Shown here in pieces: positions 32,123-43,584 of a stretch of 64,000 bases of DNA. The DNA comes from Typha latifolia (taxonomy: Eukaryota; Streptophyta; Magnoliopsida; Poales; Typhaceae). The notes under the pieces are model-generated. The model had not been told where the DNA came from. It did not search any database and saw only the letters and a list, made by a program, of their open reading frames with translations. Position 1 is the first letter of the stretch. Every line of letters begins with the position of its first letter. The stretch is from positions 6,448,001 to 6,512,000 of the forward strand of contig CM034106.1 in assembly GCA_019914945.1 (NCBI GenBank), given 5' to 3'. A program made the translations under genes and the position numbers.

Positions 32123-33404
32123 TGTTAGATTTTATTTGTACTTATGTAGTTAGCAAATTATATTTTAAAATATAATTTATATTCATATAATATGTCTAGA
32201 TGTTATGTATAAACATATGCACAAAGTATGGAATATTTGATCAAGAATATTAAAGTGGAAGATCGATTTTAAAATAAAAAAAAAATCGAACTAATATGAA
32301 TCCTTAGGTATGCTATGATACCAAAACGTAATAAATACCCTAGGAGATAGGATTTATTACACACTATTAATAATAATATACAGAAAATAAAGAATGAAAA
32401 AGACAATCGCAAACATAAAACGTTTAATGTGGAAAAACCCCAGATCGGGTAAAAAATCACAGATCCAAACTCGAATAGAAACCAATCACTAAAACTTGTA
32501 GAATTTAACAAGAAGCTTACATATCATCCACCAATTCCCACGACTTAATCTATATCAATCTTGCTCGCTAGACCTCATGACACACTGCTTTCCATAATAG
32601 GTTTGGAAACCTTAGTGACCTTCGAGATTGATTCTTCCATCTTAGTGAACCATGAGATGTAGTTCTTCTATATCTAATGTAAATACGTTGAGATGAGAAT
32701 GATTCAATGGCTTCTCTAATGGCATCCAAAATATGATCTCAAAATAATCGATGGCTTCTCTAAAATATGATCTCCAATTTAATGCTTGACACTACTTAAC
32801 CCTAAGGTTTAATTATACCACTTTACATTCATAGAGATAAGATAAATATCTTTTAGAGATAAAGTAAATATCTCTTAAAGATAAGATAAATATCTCTTCA
32901 AAAATTCTTTACGGATTTTCTTAAAGATAAAATAAATAGAGATAGACCCAAATCTAGGTCAAATCAGACAAGGTCGTTCGAACAAGGTGACTTGAAGTAT
33001 GAACATGCTGCGAATAGCCAAATATGAATATTTGTGTGTGAATGCCGCCTCTATATGCATGAATGCATGTAGGATGCGTTCGGACGGACAAAATAAGCTC
33101 TCTATATATGCAAACACTGTATGAATGCCCTTAAAGTGTGTTTGAATGGCCCTAGAGTGCGTCAGAGTGTCCCGTTCAAACGACAAACTAGATAGTTAAA
33201 TGCAGAATAACTATTTATATGTCTTTAGGTAAAATCGTTTTGAATACTTTAATTTCAAAATAATTCTTTTAGTTCAATAGTTTTTCATCAAATATCTCAT
33301 AACTTGTGCATATGTTCATACATAAAATCTAGACACAATACATGAATATAAATTATGTGTTGAAATATAATTTGCCAATTAAATAGTACGAATAAAATCT
33401 AACA
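32123..33404 (-). mobile_element. Ty1/copia LTR and leader with long inverted arms
   Basis: The right edge, read on the minus strand, starts TGTTAGATTTTATT (33404), a copia-like LTR start. The LTR runs down to about 32328 and is followed by TTGGTATCATAGC (32323-32311), a decayed iMet primer site. The left edge at 32123 also starts TGTTAGATTTTATT but on the plus strand, giving inverted arms of about 106 bp (32123-32228 and 33299-33404). No target duplication is visible (ATCACAC versus ATTTCCT). Attribution to copia rests on the TGTTAG start and the neighbouring copia pol. Confidence 0.55.
32311..32323 (-). promoter_or_regulatory. Decayed primer-binding site
   Basis: The minus strand reads TTGGTATCATAGC. 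It matches the iMet primer site with one change. Confidence 0.55.
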
Positions 33405-33416
33405 ATTTCCTCCTTA

Positions 33417-36110
33417 GAATTAATACATAGTGATATCTACGAACCATTTTCAAAGGCTGTAAAAGATGGACAGTGGTATTTTACTATATTCATAGACGAC
33501 TATTCTAGATATGGCTATATATATTTGATTAAGGAAAAGGCTCAAGCCTTAGACATGTTCAAAAGTTTTAAAGCAAAAGTTGAGTTACAATTTGACAAAA
33601 GTAATTAGGCCATTAGATCTAATCATGATGGTGAATATAATGGCAAATATGATGAATCAGATGAACAATGTCTAGGGCCTTTTACGCAATTCATAGATAA
33701 ATGTGGCATTGTGCCTCAATATACATTGTCAGATTCACTTGTAATAAATGGAGTGATTGAGTGACGCAATAGAATGCTTAAAGATATGGTAATGAGTATG
33801 ATGAGTCATACTACTTTACTAGAAAACTATGGAGTGAAATCTTAAAGACTAGCATATATCCTAAATAGAGTATCCACTAAAGTAATTAACAAAACCTCAT
33901 GTGAGATTTAGACTATACGAAAGCTTAGTTTGAAACATTTGTATGTATGGGGATGTCCAGCTGAGGCATGGCCTTATATGTCTAACAAGAAAAAATTAGA
34001 TGAAAGGATTGTTAGTTGCTATTTTATTGGGTATGCCAACTGCTCAAGGGGTTATAAATTTTACAATCCTACGAAACATTCAGTATTTAGGATGAGAAAT
34101 GTGAATATTTTTTAAGGATGTTGAGTTTGTAGGGGGAGATATAATGATGGATTTTGAATTCGAAGAGGAGTATATAAATATTCATATAGGTGTCATGAGC
34201 AATGTGGACATATATCCTAATCTTGTTCAAGATATAATTATCAAAGGCAAAACCATTATTGAAGACCAAACTTGACAAAATCAGACAGCACGAAGTGAGA
34301 CTTCAGATCAAATTGCGAGTTGCAATTCACCATTTTGTGACCCACAATTGCTCTCTGAAAATTCGGAAGATGTTGTAGGCTAGACAAGGAGCGAACATTT
34401 CTAAAATCCACAAGGGTCAATAATGTGGCTTGCAAATAGTGCCGGAAATACTCAAGAAAATTCAGATATAGTGCTAATAAGGAGATCCATTAGAGAGAAA
34501 AGGTTTATAATATCTTCGGGTTATGTAGTTTACCTTCAGGAACATGAGTTTGACATTGGCATATTGGAAAATGACCCAATCAATTTCAAACAAGCCATGG
34601 AGGACTCTTAACTTTTAAAAGTGGATCGATGCCATGAATGAGGAGATGAAATCAATAGTTGACAATAATGACATTTGGGATATTGTCCCATTACTAAAAG
34701 TGTGAACCTATTAGTTGCAGATGTATATTTAAAAACAATAGGGATTTGAAAGGTAATGTGGAGAAATTTAAGGCTCGTCTTGTCGCTAAGGGTTTCAAAT
34801 AGAAAGAAAGCATCGATTATAAAGAGATTTTCTCTCTGATTTTGTTGAAAGACTCTTTGAGGATTATATTGACATTAGTTGTGCATTTTGATTTAGAGCT
34901 TCATTAGATGGATGTTAAGACAACATTTCTCAATGGTGATATAGATGAAATGATCTATATGGTGCAACTAGAAAACTAGGTGTCGGGAGACGCAAAGTTT
35001 GTGGTGTGCAAACTTAAGAAATCCATCTATGGGTTGAAGCAAACGTCTCAATAATGGTATTACAAATTCCATTAAATGAATATATTGTTTGGCTTTGAGA
35101 CAAATCTAGTAGATGAATGTATATATCTTAAGTTTTGTGGGAGTAAGTTTGTATTCCTAGTTTATTATGCAGATGATATATTACTTGCCAACAATGATAT
35201 AAATATGTTGCAAGAAACTAAGAATTTTTTGATGAAGAATTTTGAGATGAAAGATCTTGGTAATGCATCATTTGTACTAGGAATTGAAATACTAAGGAAT
35301 AGAACCCAAGGTATTCTAGGTTTCTCCCAAAAGAATTATAATGAAAACATTCTCATTAGATATGGCACGCAAAATAGTAAACTAGAGGATACCCTGGTCA
35401 CAAAGGGAGATAAGTTTAGTATCAATCAGTGCCCTAAGATTTCTTTAAAAAGAAAGTAATGCTAAAGTATCCATATGCCTCAGTTATTGGGAGGATCATG
35501 TATGCCAAGTGTGTACGCATCAGAATATTGTGTTCATCACTGACATGCAAGGACAATACTTAAGTAATCTAGGTCCAGATCATTGAAAAGCAGCCAAAAG
35601 CGTCTTGAGGCATCTACAGCGAACAAAAGACTACATACTCACATATTAGAGGTTGGAAAGGCTTGAGGTCATTAGGTATATCAAGATAGCATAAATTCAA
35701 CATCCAGCTACATTTTCATATTAACTATCGGAGCCATTTCGTGGAAGAGTGCTAAACAATCTCTTATAACATCTTCCACATTGGCTGTAGAGTTCATTAC
35801 ATATTATGAAGCATCAAATCATAGTGTATGATGACAATTTTATCAATAGGCTACATATAGTGAATTCAATTGAAAAACCATTAAAACTATATTGTGATAA
35901 CAAGTCTGTAGTATTATATGCAACTAACAACAGAAGCTCGTCAAAGACTAGTACATTGACATTAAGTTCTTGGTTATAAAAGAAAGAGTATAGAATTCTC
36001 GGTTAGCTATAGAGTATATAAGAATAGATCACATGGTAACAAATTCACTAACTAAGGGATTAACACCCAAACAGTTTCATGAATATGTTCCTCATATGGA
36101 TGTAATTTCA
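33417..36110 (+). pseudogene. Ty1/copia pol remnant: integrase, RT, RNase H
   Basis: Starts inside integrase (IHSDIYEPF, then FIDDYSRYGYIYLIK at about 33490-33535) and continues through the core and its C-terminal part (WGCPAEAWPY and FIGYANCSRGYKFYNP at about 33950-34075). A linker follows, then reverse transcriptase (KARLVAKGFK at about 34770; MDVKTTFLNGDIDE at about 34910; YGLKQT; YADDILLANND at about 35170, the catalytic YxDD). The RNase H part runs to about 36060 (ending near TKGLTPKQFHEYV). There are many in-frame stops and some frameshifts. The 5' end (gag, protease) is missing and abuts the inverted LTR at 33404. The order INT before RT identifies it as Ty1/copia. Confidence 0.87.
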
Positions 36111-37299
36111 ATTAGGGATGCTTAGTTTTAGTTGGAATCTATTATTTTATATTAGTCATGTAATTTGCAGCATCTTTATATGGATATGCACTTTCATAAA
36201 ATGATTATGTTTACATGCTGTCTCTATTTAAGTTTGACCTCAATTTTGGATATATAATATCCAATTGGTTGTTTGGATATGAATTTTATAACAAGATTAT
36301 AGAATTTCAATATTTTAGTATTTCATGTTTTAAGTATGGAGACCAAGTTAGAAATAGGCACAATAAGATCACAATTTGCATGAAATTTCTATGCTACACA
36401 TCCACATCAAGATTCATGTCATTCATTTATATTAATAATGTGATCATTGTTGGTTGAGTAACGAATAAATGTAACAAAAGTTGCTTTGGCTCTTCGCTAA
36501 TATGATAGATTGACGGAATTGGTTTAGGAATACATAAAGTCGATAGAAAAATTGCGCACACATAAGGTTTAAGCAATACATAATTAAAAGGTTTAACATA
36601 TTACCCAATTGAAAAATTATTAGATCATAGTATCCTATGTTGGGCAAATATGCAATATAATTATGAATTACATACTCTCATGTATGATTGCCTTACTAAA
36701 GTGATCAATTTGGATTAAAGATTATTTGGCAATCTTTGTATTCACTATGGTGTGGTTCATAAATGTGTAGACCTGTTGATAAAACTATAATCATTTATGA
36801 ATTGATTATAAAATTTGCAAATAAAGAGAGTCAACTTAGTCAACTTTTAAAATCTCAAGAGTTAATTATTCAAGTGGATTGTTCCCCAAGGCACAAGATA
36901 ATAAAGAGACAAAATATGAAATGTTATTAAAATATATACAGATATGTTTTCTTTTATTTTTTTTTTCATACCATCTAAGAGAGAGAGGAGAGACCCATAA
37001 GAAAATTGGAGATGATTTTTCAATGACAAATTTTGAAGCCTTGAAAAATCTATTCTTGTAGTTTGAAAAGAATGCCTTCTTACCATTAGAGACGAATCCT
37101 ATGCTCACGAGGACGTTGGTGATTTCTCAAGAAATTGGATTGATTCATGGGAACTTCCATGGATTCAGGTATAAAGTTCTACACTCAAATAATTTAAGAT
37201 TTGAGTATACTTTGGCATAGATCGCTTATTAGGTTTAGATTGAAACTATTTCTTCTTTTCCAGTATGTAAGTGTTTGAACCCAACAACACTTTCCTAAC
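36111..37299. other. Non-coding, probably decayed element tail
   Basis: AT-rich. The first part follows the copia pol end and may be its 3' LTR, but no termini are clear. The short frames here are not convincing. Confidence 0.35.
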
Positions 37300-37684
37300 A
37301 GACAAATGTTCGTGTATTATTAATTATAACTACAGTTGATGGTGACAATCGCACGCTCGATGTTGTCTTTGCTATCATGGAGAGAGAAAATAAAGATTTT
37401 TGGACATGGTTTCTTAGACACATTCGTTCTAATAGGAGTCAACAATCATGTTTGACGGACAAAAAAGCTTGCTAACATTGTGCGACATATTTTTTCAGAA
37501 GCGTTACATGGACATTTTATGGTTCACCTATTAAGAATCTTTCCAACTGCTTTTAGAAATTTTGTACCTTATAATAAATTTTGAGTTGCAGCTCATGCAT
37601 ATACTCTCTTGGAGTTTAATCAACATATAAATCTCATGAAAGAATTTTTTTTCTCACAACAATATGAGTACATTGAAAAATATC

Positions 37685-39429
37685 TGTAATAACCCAGTTC
37701 TTAAAAAAAATAAAAAAATAAAAAAATAATATATAAATTAAATAAAAAAAGAGACAAAAAGAAAGAAAGAAAAAAACTTTGTGTTACATGGCATGAGCTC
37801 ATGCCATATAGGTTGCGGGCACACGCTGTGGGCGCCATGCAGCGCGCCCACAACCGCCAGCCTAGCCAACCGGGCCGGGCTAGCTGGTTGTGACGGGCCC
37901 TGCTGCCACCGCAGCCGCCGCCTTTTCCCTCCTCCACCGCCTCTCTCTCTCCTTCTAAATCTCTCTCTTTTTTTCGATCTCTCCTTCTCTCTCGCCCTTT
38001 GTCGACACCAGCCTATTGCCGCCATCACTATCATTGTCGTCGAGGTGAGCTCTTCTCCTTCTCTTCTCTTCCTCTCTCTCTCCCTCTCTCTTTCTTGCCC
38101 GTGGGCTCAGGCTCGTCGGAGCCGAGCCGCCGGCTGTCTAGCCACCAGCGGTTGGTGCCCTCCCCGTCGACCTGAGTCCGCACCCCCTTCTTTCCCTTCC
38201 TTTCTCCTTCTTCTTCTTCTTCTTCTTCTCTTTCTTAGTACTGTAGCATAGTCCAGCACTGTGTTAGGTGTTTTTTTTTAACTTTTTTTTCTTTTTCCTT
38301 TTAACTAAATATTTTATGTAGTTAATGCAATTAGTTTAAATAGAAAATTAAATATATTGATATATATATATTCGGTAACATAATTATTAGCTAATTATAA
38401 TTAGTAGAATTAATAGTTTATTATATTATAGACATCTAAATATACATATTATTTACATATAATATTACTTGCATATAATAGATTAATACTTAGCTTAAAT
38501 AATTATAGTCATGACATTTATAAATATACCATTTATTATATATATGTTGTACTTCTAGCACCTTATTGTTATATACTATTTTGTATAAAAATAAAATACT
38601 AAACTTTGATAATTATTTTTATATGACCGGACAATAACTATTTTACCTGTATTTAGCGACTATTAAAGTAAAGAGTAAGAACCACAAAGATTAAGTATAA
38701 TTAGATTTTATCTATACTTATATATTTATAACTATATATAAGCCTCTTATTATTATTTTATAATTATATACTTAGACTACTTTTATATGGTAGGGTATGA
38801 TTATTTACTGAGATATTCTTAGTGTATGACAGGGTATGATTATCTTCTAAGATACCCTTAGCGTATAGTAGGGTATAATTATCTCAAGAGATATCCTCAG
38901 CGTATGACAGGGTATATTCTGAGCTTGTGGCATGATGTGTATTGAGTTTGGGGTCGGGTACCGTGGTCCAGCATGGTGGTTGATATTCAGAGTTGAAATA
39001 GATGACTATAATAGTGAGAGATATATGAATTATATTTAACTCTGACATATATGATTATTCAGTGGTTGACATATATCATGCATCATCATTGATGTGAATA
39101 TAATTATTAGATTATGATTGTTATACATCATATGGTGTTATATCTAGTGATGTTATATTATAATTTCATTATTAGATATATTTTTGGTTGAGGACATAAT
39201 ATGCCCATTCATGAGAATTGATTTTATTTATATATATGTTATCAATGATACATATATACATGCTCATACATGATATCGTACTTCTTTCTGATTCATATTA
39301 TCAAGTACATGATTTACTCTTTGTTTGACACCACTAATTCGGGGTAATAGGCGTGAGTTGTTGCGTGAGTTGCGCGTGCCGTGTGGGCTCATAGGCGTGC
39401 ACATGCTCGTGCCGAGCGAGGGCGTTAGA
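37685..39429 (+). mobile_element. Solo LTR (1,745 bp) of the Tekay/Del-like family, target duplication ATATC
   Basis: Starts TGTAATAACCC, ends GGGCGTTAGA (canonical TTACA mutated) and is flanked by ATATC at 37680-37684 and 39430-39434. It shares the GCATGAGC/GCGGGC...CCGCCTCTCTCTCTCC block, the AT-rich middle and the GCGCGTGCC end with the LTRs at 4124-12648 and 15920-17673, but it is about half their length (internal deletion or shorter subfamily). It sits inside the MULE transposase. Confidence 0.88.
38786..38920 (+). repeat. 39-bp tandem repeat, about 3.4 units, within the solo LTR
   Basis: Units start with TATG(G/A)(T/C)AGGGTAT or TATAGTAGGGTAT at 38786, 38825, 38864 and 38903, exactly 39 bp apart, each containing a gata(t/c)(t/c)c..tag core. 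Confidence 0.88.
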
Positions 39430-39599
39430 ATATCCATAGCAGAAATGGCCAATTGTTGCTTCCGAGGATGTAGATATGACTTAATTTCAACTAATTGTAG
39501 AAAATTATAATTAGGCTTTAAAGAGGTGAGAAGCTTTTCTATACAATATTTAGTTGATACAATGAGAAAAAAGTGATATCATATTTTTGAAAAGTGTTA

Positions 39600-40720
39600 T
39601 GTTCATACTTGAGGAAGATGAGATCGTAATAAGGTGCAGTTCTAGACAGATCGAGACATGGAACTTTGGATGGAAATGCTAATCGATCTAACTATCCAAA
39701 GGACCTAAGATTTTGATATGTCATTTCTTTGAAAGTTAGGGATGCAATGCAACGCAACTACAATCTCATTAATTTGGATATGTTGTTCATCTAGAAGTTA
39801 GAGATCCAACATTATGATAGATAGAATGACCAAAAGTCAGTGGTAATGAGATGGAGGTGGATGGTGGAAAATAGTGTTATGGCTAGGGTTAGGGTTATGA
39901 AAGGTGAGAGATGCAATGCAACGCAAGGACCTAAGATTTCGATATGTCGTTTCTTTGAAAGTTAGGGATGCAATGCAACCCAACTACAATCTCATTAATT
40001 TGGATATGTTGTTCCTCTAGAAGTTAGAGATCCAACATTATGATAGATAGAATGACCAAAAGTCAGTGGTAATGAGATGGAGGTGGATGGTGGAAAATAG
40101 TGTTATGGCTAGGGTTAAGGTTATGAAAGGTGAGAGATGCAATGCAATGCAATGCAATGACCTGAGATTTCGATATGTCGTTTCTTTGAAAGTTAGAACG
40201 CAACTACAATCTCATTAATTTGGATATGTTGTTCCTCTAGAAGTTAGAGATCCAACATTATGATGGATAGAATGACCAAAAGTCACTCGTAATGAGATAG
40301 AGGTGGATGGTGGAAAATAGTGTTATGGTTCGGGTTAGGGTTATGTAAGGTGAGAGATGGTTGTGGTATGTGGGATAAAGCATAAATCCAAATGAGGAGG
40401 GAGAAGCAGGCCGACTCTTAAGGACGAGCAAGGGCGGTCAAACATAGGGGAAGGACAACAGTGGCGACGGCCATGATCGAGAATGAAGCTCGGTGAAAGA
40501 GAGAGTGAGAGAGAGAGAGAAGTCGCACAATAGGGAGAGAGTACTTCCCCTTTTCTTTGTGAGTATTGAGAATATCCTCATTCATCGGTCCGAGATCCAC
40601 ATCTATAAATTGAAAGGTCATATGAAGAGAAATAGCATGTGTGCTAAGCACAAAGTAAATAGCTAGTTCATTTATTAATTTTGTATTTTCATTTCCTTCT
40701 TTCTTCAAGTTATCTCTTTA
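39600..40720 (-). mobile_element. LTR-like sequence containing tandem repeats
   Basis: On the minus strand, 40620-40400 reads like an LTR promoter and leader (AATTTATAGATGTGG, then CTCTCTCT...). 39640-39710 has end-like text (gatcgtaataagg, cagatcgagac). Outer ends are not found. The minus-strand frame 40708-40418 lies in the leader and is not considered a gene. Confidence 0.4.
39700..40380. repeat. Three tandem copies of a ~229-bp unit
   Basis: GATATGTC(A/G)TTTCTTTG occurs at 39715, 39941 and 40172 (spacings 226 and 231). Each copy carries ctacaatctcattaatttgg, agatccaacattatgat and gaaaatagtgttatgg. A GCAATGCAATGCAACGCAA stretch of varying length separates the copies. Copies are about 95% alike by eye. 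Confidence 0.93.
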
Positions 40721-43470
40721 TTTGATAGGGGGTTCTTTCATGGATGGCTCTGCTCGCTTAGACTCAAACAGGGATCCGCGCTCTATAGAAGAGCTGCTGG
40801 CTTTCCCACCAATGAAGGACAATAGAGAAGAGATGGGCCAAATTTTAATTCATTCAATAATTATCTCATTAGGGGCGCGCCACATATTATATGGTGACTC
40901 CCTAATTGACTAGGTCAACCAAGGTAGACTAGCTTAGTCATTCCAACTTGAATTGAATCCTAACAAATTACCATTAAGTGCACACCAGAACATGTTTGAT
41001 GGCTACCTAACTTGACTCGACCTAGCCAACTTCGGCTTAGGCCCAACGAACTCAAACCCATTTAATACATTAATCAAAGATTAGGCTCTAAGCATAACTG
41101 ATTACAACTCTAATAAAAAATTAAACATAACTTGATTAGCCAAGTTGAACAGGTTCAAGTTTGACTAATCTACATGAGCAAATAAAGTCCACTCAAGCAA
41201 GAATTATATAGCAAGAAAATAAAATTTCTAATTAGATAACTAGCCAAGGTTGTAGTTGCTGCCTTGATCTCCTTCTATCGATCCATCTCAATGAGCTCAG
41301 ACTGATCTATTAAGTCAATTTATATCAGGCTACCATGCTTCCCTCACCTTGTTTTTGAATATTTAGATATTAATGAAAAGCAAGAGCACATTTTTATGGT
41401 GAGGAGCTTGGACTTTTGTAGAATTTGGATCCAAAAGTTTGTGACTTCTCTTCACTTATCTTAGTTATTACCAAATAAATCAGGAATTAAATGTTGAGTA
41501 TGAAAATAAGAGCATGTTTTGCCAAATCTCTTGGGCCTTTGATCTAATGTTTTTTGGCTCTGTATGGACACCAATCAGGAATTTAAGGGGCTAGTCATTC
41601 TATTCTACGAGATGTGAATTGATAAGTATAAGTGGGTCCCACACTCCTACCAATAATTCCCTATTATACCTGATAGCTATTTTAGATTCTTATACCTCTA
41701 ATCTAAATCTAAGTAGGATACTCTAATTTGCGGGTGTAATTGACGAGATTCATCGCTCTCATCAAGTTTGAATTAAAATAATTTTAATTCAAGTCGATTC
41801 AAGTTCGAGTGCAATTTAGCCTAAATAAGTTGATTAATAAGAAATTTTAAATCTTAATCAATTCAAACTTCGTCGGGCTTGAATTGAATCAAGCTTATAA
41901 TAAAACTATTCTAATAGTTATATAAACATTACAAGAATATAAACTAATAAAAACTTCCATATATTTGAAAAAGTAGGATTAAAATTTAGAACTATACTCT
42001 GAACTTAGTGAGGGACCCTAGTTCAATAACCAAACATTTTTTTAACTTTTTTTCCTAACTAAGTTCAGTCCTTAATAATAAATAAAAGATATGATAAGAT
42101 TATAACCTTTTGTACTTTTTAATATGATTTAAATTTATTAATTTCATATTTTGTTATTGTTCTCTCCCTCATCTCTGTTTCAAAAGAACATATTTTTTAA
42201 TTATAAAAGAGCTCATTTTTACCGTGGCCTACAAAAAAATTAGTACATCAGTGAAAATATTAAATATTTATTATTTAATATAATTTACTAATAGGTTAAA
42301 TATGTGTTTAAAATAGCTGATGTAAAATTTATACCTTATAAATCTAATGATAATATTTTGGTATTATTTGCATGTACACAATTTTCCTTAAAAATATATT
42401 TTACTTTTTTTGTGTCACATCAAAATAATAATTATACCCTTATTTCAAATATTCTTTTATCTATCTCTAATTTCTCTTCATAAAAATTTTAAAATTACTA
42501 AATTTATAATAAACTATAGAGTGGTTGCGAGATTGTAAGCTTGTAATAACTCACTTTTTTTAATAAATTTTGTAATATGAAAAAAATTATTATGAAATAT
42601 TTAAAAAGTTACTATAAAAATTATTAAAAAATTTTATAGCCTAACAGGTGATTTTATAACTAACAACAAAAGAAAAATAAAAAATAGTAACATAAAAATT
42701 TAGGTACATGCATGCTTGGTAGGCTATTTGAGGGCTTACATGCATGTATGTAGCCCGTTTATGGGGCTAACTAATCTTAGTTTGGGACTTACCTTCAAAG
42801 AAAACATAGCCTATAACGTTAGAGTATATAATAATCCACTTAAGTAAATTTTATAGCATAACAAAAATATAATATAATATAAAAAATATTACTCATATCT
42901 ATATAATATAATTATTTTGAGTCTTATTGGACCTACCTGAATGAACCAGCAGCTCATGATCAAGCTTGACTCCAAATTATTTTTGAGCCAATTTGAAAGA
43001 TCAAGCTCAAGCTGAGCTCAATCCAGCTAGATTAATTTGACAGCCATGTTCTAATGTGTACAATGATCCTATATGATAAACGAATAACAGTTTAGTTTAA
43101 ATACAATGTACTTTCCCCTTGATAGAATCACCTGAGAGAAGAAGTGAGGGCGGGTATACAATGATGACAACATTAGCTTTCAATGATAGCAGTTTCCAAT
43201 GCAACAATCAAATGGAACTTAATGAAGTAGTTTAAAAACTCATCCTCCTTAATAAATAGGTTTGATAAATAACCTAATTTGCAAAAAAAGTTACTTCTCT
43301 CGCAAGTGTCTCTTCTTTGTTTCCTAGCCGTTCAATCCGCATCAGACGTAGTTGATGGCCCCCAACCGGCGACGCAAAACACCAACAGCCACCTCCAAAG
43401 TTTGATCGTTTGCCATAATTGAGTTAAGATACTAATCCCACCTCGGCTTCGGTCGTCGACGCTCCTAATA
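40721..43470. other. Intergenic, AT-rich; possible non-autonomous element remnants
   Basis: No gene supported. 41740-41900 and 42920-43045 contain phrases such as gatcaagctcaagctgagctc and aattcaaacttcgtcgggcttgaattg, of the kind seen near the ends of small plant DNA transposons. No matching ends or duplication were found. Confidence 0.35.
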
Positions 43471-43499
43471 CCTGTGAATTCCCCCGCCACCAAACTCTT

Positions 43500-43584
43500 C
43501 TCTTCTCAGAGCTTGAATCTGAGAGGAAAAGAAAAGAGAAGCTTTGATCTGAGAGAGAGAGAGAGAGAGAGAGAGGCAGAAGAT
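43500..43584 (+). promoter_or_regulatory. Probable 5' UTR of the AGD gene with (GA)n tract
   Basis: CT-rich sequence followed by a GA dinucleotide run at 43552-43575 directly before the start codon. The reading frame is open upstream of the ATG, but there is no earlier in-frame ATG, so 43585 is chosen as start. Confidence 0.5.

Larger units (their letters stand above)
37300..39510 (+). pseudogene. Mutator-like (MULE) transposase remnant, split by a solo LTR
   Basis: 37325-37440 encodes TTVDGDNRTLDVVFAIMERE followed by NKDFWTWFLRHI. This matches the MULE transposase core pattern (DGDN....FA...E....W.WFL, with the first catalytic Asp). The frame then decays through stops but keeps fragments to 37684. 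After the solo LTR and its ATATC duplication, 39430-39510 continues with PIAEMANCCFRGCRYDL and STNC, the downstream block found in these proteins before the SWIM region. The two halves therefore once formed one gene. No terminal repeats were identified. Confidence 0.75.

Noticed and set aside
39600..40400. CRISPR-like spaced repeats
   Set aside because: Repeat units are ~229 bp and contiguous in a plant genome. This is tandem duplication, not a CRISPR array.
40418..40708. 96-codon minus-strand frame
   Set aside because: Lies in what reads as an LTR leader with CT-rich sequence. No domain.
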